11,484 nucleotides of DNA, from positions 1-11,484 of the forward strand of contig JAIDIR010000053.1 in NCBI GenBank assembly GCA_029052615.1. The letters run 5' to 3'. A program made the translations under genes and the position numbers. Position 1 is the first letter of the stretch; each line of letters begins with the position of its first letter. The notes beneath the pieces were generated by a model. The model made no database searches and was not told the DNA's origin. It was given only the letters and a program-made list of their open reading frames with translations. Positions 6,246 through 11,484 of this stretch are shown here, in pieces. The DNA comes from Clostridia bacterium (GTDB lineage Bacteria; Bacillota; Clostridia; Christensenellales; Borkfalkiaceae).

Positions 6246-9200
6246 TTAGTCCTTATTTTCTTCGTCCGTAAAGCCCATATCGGTTATCGGGTCGGCGGGC
6301 TTATAGAAGCCGCCCACGTCAAACACTCTGCCGTCGTCAACGGGCATAGGCGCAACCACGTTGCGCACCACCGTTCTGACGGGAGCCGCCGCCTGCGCGT
6401 TCTGCGCGGGTTGAGCTGGCTTCTTGGTCGTGTCTATCTTGGTGGTCGTCACGGTGGTCATAACCGCGTCGGGAGGAACCTGCGCCGTAACGGGCGCCGC
6501 GTTTTCCGCCGTTGCGCTCTGAGCCGCCGCCTTTTCGTCCGCCATTGCGTTTCTTACTTCCGTCCTGATAAGCTCGGTAAGCGCCTGCAAGGTAACGCCG
6601 CCCGCCATGGACTGTTCGCCGCCGAAGCGCAACGCGTTGACGTCACTGCGCATAACCGCGTTCTGTTCCGCGCGCATAACCTCCATTCTCAGCTCGGCAA
6701 TTTCCTTTGCCATATCCTGCGTGGCTTTCATAGCCGCCATTTCGGCTTTGAGTTCGGCTATCTCGTTGGACGATGCGCCGCCCGCCGCCATGGGCATAGC
6801 CTGCGCCTGTTGAGGCATAGACTGAGGCATTTGCCCGCCCATCATCGCGGGCATCTGCGGCATCATCTGAGGCTGAGCCATACGAGCCGCCATACGCTCC
6901 TCGCGTTCCTCGCGGCGGCGTTCGTCCTCACGCTGTCTGCGCTCCTCTTCCCTGCGCTCGCGTTCTTCCTGCTCGCGCTTGCGCTCCTCCTTTTCTTCCA
7001 ACCTGCGCTGTTCCTCACGCTCGCGCTTTTTCTTTGCCGAACGCGCCGCAAGCGCAATTATTAAAATGAGAAGTATTAACGCCGCAACGGCAATGACTAT
7101 CCACAGCCAGTTGGTCACAACAAACTTAACAATCTTTTCCCAAACCGTCAACTGCTTTGCGGGCGTCGTATAAGGCGCGCTTACAACTTCGGAAACGGTT
7201 TTATCCAGCTTAAAGTTAGTGCTGTCCAACAAGTCGGCTTGCATATAGTAAGTCGTTTCGTAATCAAGCGCGTCTGCCGCTACTTCCTGCGTGCAAGCTT
7301 CGTCGGCGTAGAATTTCAAGCCGACAGCCTGAGCCAACGCCGCCGCAGATATGCCGTCGCTCTTAAATACGGGCTTGCCGTCCGCGCCCATCGTTGCGGT
7401 TATTACAGCCTTTTCCAAAGTCCACTCGACTTCCGCTTCACCCGCCGACAAATCGTAAAGCGCTACGGTAAACAGCGCCTTTTTCAAAGTCGTTGCGGTC
7501 GCCCACTCGTAGCGGTCGCTATCCTTCAAAGCGAACACCGCCTTGTACGTGCCTGCATTCAAGCCTGCAACCGTCTTGCTTTCAACGAACGCCATAAGCG
7601 CACTATCAAAGCCGTCGAAGTCCGCCGCCGTGGGTTTAATTTCGTCGCCGCTATAAGTTAAGCTTCCGCTATATACGGGCACGGCAACCTTAGCCTTTGC
7701 AACCTCGATTTGCACCGTGGTCGTAAAGTCCTGCGAGCCGTCGTTATAAGTAACCGTAATTATCTGCTTACCTACTTCAAGCAACCCGCCCTCGCGCAGG
7801 GTTTCGCAGGTCACGGTTAAATCTGCGACTTCAACGTCTTCCTTAGTGCCGTTATTAAAGGATATTTCCGCCTTAATCTTGGCTTTAACATCGTCAAGCG
7901 TGTTGTTGATATCAAACTTCGCGCCCGCTTCCACCGCCGCGGAAACGCTTTCGACAACCGCCGCGGTGATTTTCACCACAGCCGTCTTTTCGCCAATAGG
8001 TTTGTAATTGCCGTTTTCGTGCGTAAATTTGGCGGTAACGGAATAACCGTCCTCGTTGATTTCGGTAAACTCGAACGGTTCGGGCTGCTCCGTTCCGTTA
8101 TAAACGTAAGTCACTGTCACTCCGTCGGGAATATTTTCCGCAACGATTGAAACGGTTTTGCCGAAGGAAACGGAAGTTCCCGCGAACGTGATTTTATCCG
8201 CATCGGGATAGTCCGCCCGTTCAACGGTAATAACGCAAGGCTTGTTTGCAATGGGCGCGTAAGCCGCACCCGTATCGAACTTGACGGTAATCGTGTAAGT
8301 ACCCGCGTCGATAATATCCGTGCCCTCGAAAGGCTGACCATCCTTTAAAATTTCGTAAGTAACTTCCACGCCGCTCGGCACGTTCTTTGCCGAATAGTCC
8401 ACGGGTGAACCGGTGTAGGTCGCGGTTATAGTAGGCTCTACTACGATATTGCCCGCCCCTTCCACTTCGGGCTTATCGCTTATGGTAAGCGTTTTGGTGA
8501 TGTCGTCAATCTGCTCGTAGTTGGGGTTGCTGTGCGTAAACTTAGCGGTAATTTCATACTCGCCTGCCGCGCTTGCGCCCGTAAATATAGAGCCGTCGTA
8601 ATAGTATTCAACTGTCACCCACGAAGGATAGCCCGTCGCTTCCAAAGTGTAAGTCGTTCCAGTAATTTCTGGCTGCACCGCGTCAGCAAACGTAATACCC
8701 GTAACCGTCGCCTTGTCAATTTTCAAGGTTGCAGGCAAGGTCGTGGTAATCGAGTTATAGTTTGCATTACTGTGCGTGAATGACAAAGTTATATTATACG
8801 TTCCCGCATTGGTAAACTCCCAGGGCGTGGCTTGCTTGGTGCCGTTATAATCGTACTCAACGCTCACGCCCTCGGGCAAGGTGCCACTGTAAAAAATACT
8901 GTGCGCACCCTCGTCATAGATTAATGTATCGCTCGTAAAGGTTATACCAGAAACGTCGAAGTTGCCCTTGTTAATGGTGATAGTTTCGGTATAGTCTGGA
9001 ATAGTCAAGCCGTCAACGCCAATCGTAATCGTCACGCTTGGATTCGCGTCCAAAGTTCCGCTTACCGTCAATATACTCAAATCTTCAAGCTGCCCCGTGC
9101 TTCCCGTATTCCAGACGACGGTTGCAGAAGTTATTGCCGCCTTTATCTCGTCCTCAGTCACAGGATAAGTAAACTGCGTTGTGCTCATCAAAATAAGGCT

Positions 9201-11484
9201 TATAGAGCTTACTGCCACCTCTTCAACGTCGATATTATACTGTATGGGGAACTTGCCGTCGATTGTTGAAATTATAAGCGTGTTAGTGCCGTTTACCAGC
9301 TTTTTGTCCGCCGCTTTAATTTCAAGCTTAAATTCAGTTGAACTTAAAGTTGCGGTTTTGCCGTCGCTATACGTCGCCTCTATTACAAAATAACTCTTTA
9401 TAGTAGGGGTCAACTTAGTCGTAGTGTAAACGGTATCCGTCGGATTATACGATTTTACGCTCAACCCCTTTATTTCGCGCTCCTGGAACTCTAGCTCTAT
9501 ACTGCCCGACTCCACCGTAAAGTTGGAATCAGTCGGCGTGAATATCCACTCGTAGGAGTTTGTACCTTCCTTTGCGGATTCGCCTTCCTTCCAGTCAAAC
9601 GTACCAGGAGTACCGCTAGTATCCGAAACGAGGTCGGGCAACCCGTCCGTTACGAAGGGTATACCCTCGGTAGTAGAGTCTACTTTCGGCTTAGGAGTAG
9701 AAGGCTTTTTGTTTATTGTTATGGTAAAAGTCTTTTGCGTATCGGTGCTGCCCGCCCACTTTAAGCCGCTTGCAAGCGACATATACACCACGTATTCGCC
9801 TGCATTTTTTACGTTGGCAGAAGTCACTTCTACGGCAGTTTCAGCGTCGGGTGCCGTGTACTCTATTTTATCTACGTTTACGTATTTCGTATTGTTGTAT
9901 ATGTTTAAATCGAGCCAGCCGGGTTTTTCCGAAGAAGTTAAATTTGCAATCCACTTGGCACTATTATCGTAAGTGACGGTAATATTCTGCGGCGCGTATA
10001 TGCCGCCGTTAACGTCATACGAACAGTATATAGTTTCGCTTGAGTTGCCGCCGTTGGCAGAAGCATACAAAATGGTTACGTCGTGCGTGGAAAGCGAAAC
10101 ACCCCAGGGCAACGACAGATTTGCCGCCGCCTGCCTTGTTGCCGTGGCGGTGCTTCCGCTCATTGAAATAGCCGCCTGATAGTCCACCGCACCGTCAGTA
10201 GAGTTTTTCTTTGTCAACAGCACTAAAAGGTTGCCGCCGCTTACGCCCGTGATTGGATTATCGTATGCTATATAAAGGTTGTTACCTTCTTCCCTTATGC
10301 TTGCCTTTCCTGTACTTGTATAATTTGAAGCCTTAACATACGCTTTGTATTCGGGTTTTCCCGTCGGTGCCGTAAGAGGCGCAAAGCCGCCGCCCGCCGT
10401 AGGCGCCGTTGCCGTTATATAAGCGATTTTTGTTGAATCCAGATTAAAAGCCGGACGCACCCCGCCCAAATTCCAGACGGCACGGTCATCTATGCGACCA
10501 ATCGAACCGACAGCGAGCGCAGCCGAGTAAGATGTACCATCGCGCCCCGCCGGACGAAGCCAATAAAAGTCCGCCGCTTCACCGGAGTATTTAAGATAGT
10601 CGGAGGTCTTGCCGTTGGGGTTTCTGCCCGTACCCGTGTAATTGCCCGGGTAGTAGCCAGACGACTCCTTCCAGTTTGAATCGAGTGTTTTTGCGTATGT
10701 TGTACCGTCAGAATCACCGAAGCCGTAGTCCGTATTATTTATATCGTAATAATCAAGTAAGAACAGATAGTCGCCGCTTGTCTCTTCCCATACGGTGCCG
10801 TCTTTCGTAGCGTAGCTTGCATACTGTGCTGTAGGATGATTTGTTTTGTCATCTATTCTGTTAGTGTTGTACTTGCCGTTTTTGTTGTCCGCCGTATCGG
10901 TTATGCCTTTCGTTTTATACTCGTATTGCGACAGTCCGTTATCGATATTCCAGCTGTCGGTGGTGTAGCTGCTCGCCTTCACTACCGCGTCCTTTACGTC
11001 CGCGTTGAATAGTTTGCCATACCAAGAAGCATTGGTAGCTATGGTTTTAGCGGTTGTATTGGGGTCCGCCGTTTCAGAAGACCCCTCATAATACTTAAAA
11101 TCGTCGCCACCGTTTAAGCTTGCACGCATTTTGCTTGTGCCCCAGTATGCGTAGTCTGGGTTTCGCTGTGAATAGTTGTACTTTTCTGCGGCAAGCTGTT
11201 TATCCGTCCACAGGAGCATATTGCCCTTGCTGTACTTATTGTCAGCACCCGTAGAAAGCACGCGCCACTTTACAGGGCTATCGTTATTTTCACCGAAATA
11301 TATATACTCTTTCTGCTTGCCTTCAAAGCCGTTCAATATTTTGCCCGAGCCGCTCAAATCTAAATATGCGCCCGTTGCTTTGATTGCAGGTGCCGTTTCT
11401 TCGGCATATGCCTTATTATTTGAAAATGAAAAAACTGTGCCAAGACATAGTCCTGCACAGAATATGGGCGTGAGTATATAAAGC
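6246..11484 (-). CDS. Giant surface protein: DUF6273-like domain, Ig/MBG repeats, one TM helix and charged cytoplasmic tail (5' partial)
   Basis: The frame is open to the window edge and encodes 1745 residues here; the start codon is outside, probably only a few codons away. The TTG at 11357 is internal. Order, numbered from the first visible residue: signal peptide (1-27, ending AYA before EE); DUF6273/lectin-like domain (about 59-351) with YIYFG, VKWRVL, FYWLRPAG and GVRPAFNL; a linker; Ig-like domains (about 499-839); four MBG-like repeats (840-1175); another Ig-like and MBG-like pair; a stalk; a transmembrane helix (about 1458-1479); and a tail of some 265 residues. The tail has a Lys/Arg/Glu helix, a Met/Pro/Gln-rich segment, a coiled coil near 1570-1618, an Ala/Pro-rich linker and a C-terminal GRVFDVGGFYKPADPITDMG segment. 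No LPxTG motif is seen, so the membrane helix is the anchor. Adhesion or cell-surface sensing is inferred; the function is unknown. It has its own terminator. Confidence 0.9.
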   Translation of the reverse strand, partial: LYILTPIFCAGLCLGTVFSFSNNKAYAEETAPAIKATGAYLDLSGSGKILNGFEGKQKEYIYFGENNDSPVKWRVLSTGADNKYSKGNMLLWTDKQLAAEKYNYSQRNPDYAYWGTSKMRASLNGGDDFKYYEGSSETADPNTTAKTIATNASWYGKLFNADVKDAVVKASSYTTDSWNIDNGLSQYEYKTKGITDTADNKNGKYNTNRIDDKTNHPTAQYASYATKDGTVWEETSGDYLFLLDYYDINNTDYGFGDSDGTTYAKTLDSNWKESSGYYPGNYTGTGRNPNGKTSDYLKYSGEAADFYWLRPAGRDGTSYSAALAVGSIGRIDDRAVWNLGGVRPAFNLDSTKIAYITATAPTAGGGFAPLTAPTGKPEYKAYVKASNYTSTGKASIREEGNNLYIAYDNPITGVSGGNLLVLLTKKNSTDGAVDYQAAISMSGSTATATRQAAANLSLPWGVSLSTHDVTILYASANGGNSSETIYCSYDVNGGIYAPQNITVTYDNSAKWIANLTSSEKPGWLDLNIYNNTKYVNVDKIEYTAPDAETAVEVTSANVKNAGEYVVYMSLASGLKWAGSTDTQKTFTITINKKPSTPKPKVDSTTEGIPFVTDGLPDLVSDTSGTPGTFDWKEGESAKEGTNSYEWIFTPTDSNFTVESGSIELEFQEREIKGLSVKSYNPTDTVYTTTKLTPTIKSYFVIEATYSDGKTATLSSTEFKLEIKAADKKLVNGTNTLIISTIDGKFPIQYNIDVEEVAVSSISLILMSTTQFTYPVTEDEIKAAITSATVVWNTGSTGQLEDLSILTVSGTLDANPSVTITIGVDGLTIPDYTETITINKGNFDVSGITFTSDTLIYDEGAHSIFYSGTLPEGVSVEYDYNGTKQATPWEFTNAGTYNITLSFTHSNANYNSITTTLPATLKIDKATVTGITFADAVQPEITGTTYTLEATGYPSWVTVEYYYDGSIFTGASAAGEYEITAKFTHSNPNYEQIDDITKTLTISDKPEVEGAGNIVVEPTITATYTGSPVDYSAKNVPSGVEVTYEILKDGQPFEGTDIIDAGTYTITVKFDTGAAYAPIANKPCVITVERADYPDADKITFAGTSVSFGKTVSIVAENIPDGVTVTYVYNGTEQPEPFEFTEINEDGYSVTAKFTHENGNYKPIGEKTAVVKITAAVVESVSAAVEAGAKFDINNTLDDVKAKIKAEISFNNGTKEDVEVADLTVTCETLREGGLLEVGKQIITVTYNDGSQDFTTTVQIEVAKAKVAVPVYSGSLTYSGDEIKPTAADFDGFDSALMAFVESKTVAGLNAGTYKAVFALKDSDRYEWATATTLKKALFTVALYDLSAGEAEVEWTLEKAVITATMGADGKPVFKSDGISAAALAQAVGLKFYADEACTQEVAADALDYETTYYMQADLLDSTNFKLDKTVSEVVSAPYTTPAKQLTVWEKIVKFVVTNWLWIVIAVAALILLILIIALAARSAKKKREREEQRRLEEKEERKREQEERERREEERRQREDERRREEREERMAARMAQPQMMPQMPAMMGGQMPQSMPQQAQAMPMAAGGASSNEIAELKAEMAAMKATQDMAKEIAELRMEVMRAEQNAVMRSDVNALRFGGEQSMAGGVTLQALTELIRTEVRNAMADEKAAAQSATAENAAPVTAQVPPDAVMTTVTTTKIDTTKKPAQPAQNAQAAAPVRTVVRNVVAPMPVDDGRVFDVGGFYKPADPITDMGFTDEENKD
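6900..7043 (-). repeat. Low-complexity charged-helix coding segment (Lys/Arg/Glu-rich)
   Basis: About 48 codons just after the transmembrane helix encode almost only Arg, Lys, Glu and Gln (pattern such as REREEQRRLEEKEERKR). The coding strand is strongly purine-rich, with GAG/GAA and CGC/CGT codons alternating. The i/i+4 alternation of opposite charges fits a single alpha helix or charged coiled coil extending from the inner membrane face. The initial KKKR also serves as a positive-inside topology signal. Confidence 0.8.
7960..8967 (-). repeat. Four tandem MBG/YDG-like extracellular repeats
   Basis: Four degenerate units carry equivalent motifs: SFTHSNANY, KFTHSNPNY, KFDTGAAYAP and KFTHENGNYKP. 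The Phe codons of these motifs are at 8780, 8540, 8279 and 8027, so the spacing is 80, 87 and 84 codons. Each unit also has a V-x-V-x-Y-x-Y/I-x-x-G strand and an A-G-x-Y or equivalent turn (NAGTYNIT, AAGEYEIT, DAGTYTIT, EDGYSVT). They are typical beta-sandwich spacer repeats of bacterial surface proteins. They are diverged at the DNA level, so recent duplication is unlikely. Confidence 0.75.
10432..11310 (-). other. DUF6273 / lectin-fold-like domain region
   Basis: The segment starts with YIYFGENNDSPVKWRVL, contains LLWTDKQL and KMRASLNG, and ends with FYWLRPAG, a variable stretch, and NLGGVRPAFNLD. This pattern (W-R-V-L early, W-L-R-x-x-G and G-V-R-P-A-F/L-N-L late) is typical of DUF6273 domains in secreted Clostridia proteins, thought to resemble C-type-lectin/formylglycine-enzyme folds. 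The assignment is from memory of the pattern, not a search. A ligand-binding role is inference. Confidence 0.65.
11403..11483 (-). other. Signal peptide (partial) of the giant surface protein
   Basis: The in-frame codons upstream of the TTG at 11357 read LYILTPIFCAGLCLGTVFSF, then SNNKAYA-EETAP. This is a hydrophobic core followed by a polar c-region and A-Y-A, a good signal peptidase I site before Glu-Glu. The positively charged n-region and start codon are beyond the window. The cysteines do not sit in a lipobox, so a lipoprotein is unlikely. Confidence 0.8.

Noticed and set aside
6216..7064. A long plus-strand open frame (282 codons) rich in Arg, His and Leu
   Set aside because: It is antisense to the repetitive charged tail of the giant gene; its composition is the direct mirror of Glu/Arg-rich codons, and it has no SD or family motif. 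Other open frames opposite the operon were rejected for the same reason.
7130..7170. Cell-wall sorting signal (LPxTG) before the membrane helix
   Set aside because: The sequence TTPAKQLTVWEKIVKF contains no LPxTG or obvious variant, and a long tail follows the helix, unlike sortase substrates.
10432..10560. Possible variable region of a diversity-generating retroelement in the lectin-like domain
   Set aside because: No second near-copy of this segment, no reverse transcriptase and no clear run of adenine-rich AAY codons is seen; the domain is also at the N-terminal end, unlike typical DGR targets.

Overview
The window looks like a chromosomal segment of a monoderm, Clostridia-like member of the Bacillota, probably an uncultured gut-type lineage. 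Three things point this way: the gene order prmA-rsmE-mtaB, a DegV/FakB-type protein, and a very large secreted protein built from a DUF6273-type lectin-like domain and Ig/MBG-type repeats, held by one C-terminal membrane helix. This placement is inference; there is no rRNA or other decisive marker.

Layout. Positions 1-262 are a divergent intergenic region. A minus-strand gene begins at 17 and leaves the window at once. A cluster of repeated half-sites lies at 63-112. A plus-strand promoter and a short structured leader then serve a DegV-family gene (263-1198). A bidirectional terminator (1218-1251) separates degV from a convergent minus-strand operon of five tightly packed genes, in transcription order prmA (6153-5212), rsmE (5211-4480), mtaB (4483-3263), a PrsW-like intramembrane protease with an extra sensor-like domain (3243-1573), and a HIT-family hydrolase (1606-1265). 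The first three all add methyl or methylthio groups to the translation machinery (ribosomal protein L11, 16S rRNA, tRNA position 37). The last two are accessory genes on the same message. The operon promoter lies at 6160-6188, just downstream of the terminator of the next gene.

The right half (6246 to the window edge) is one minus-strand gene of at least 1745 codons. Its frame stays open to the end of the window, so its start codon is outside. It encodes a signal peptide, a DUF6273-like domain, Ig-like domains, four MBG-like repeats of about 80-87 residues, a stalk, one transmembrane helix, and a cytoplasmic tail of about 265 residues. The tail holds a highly charged helix, a Met/Pro/Gln-rich segment, a coiled coil and a distinctive C-terminal peptide.

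The most interesting points are the trans-envelope architecture of the giant protein and two near-identical promoter/start modules (upstream of prmA and of the gene at position 17). In both, the -10 box ends six bases before ATG and no Shine-Dalgarno is present, which suggests leaderless transcripts. No RNA genes, mobile elements or CRISPR arrays were seen. No gene-free stretch exceeds 300 bases.
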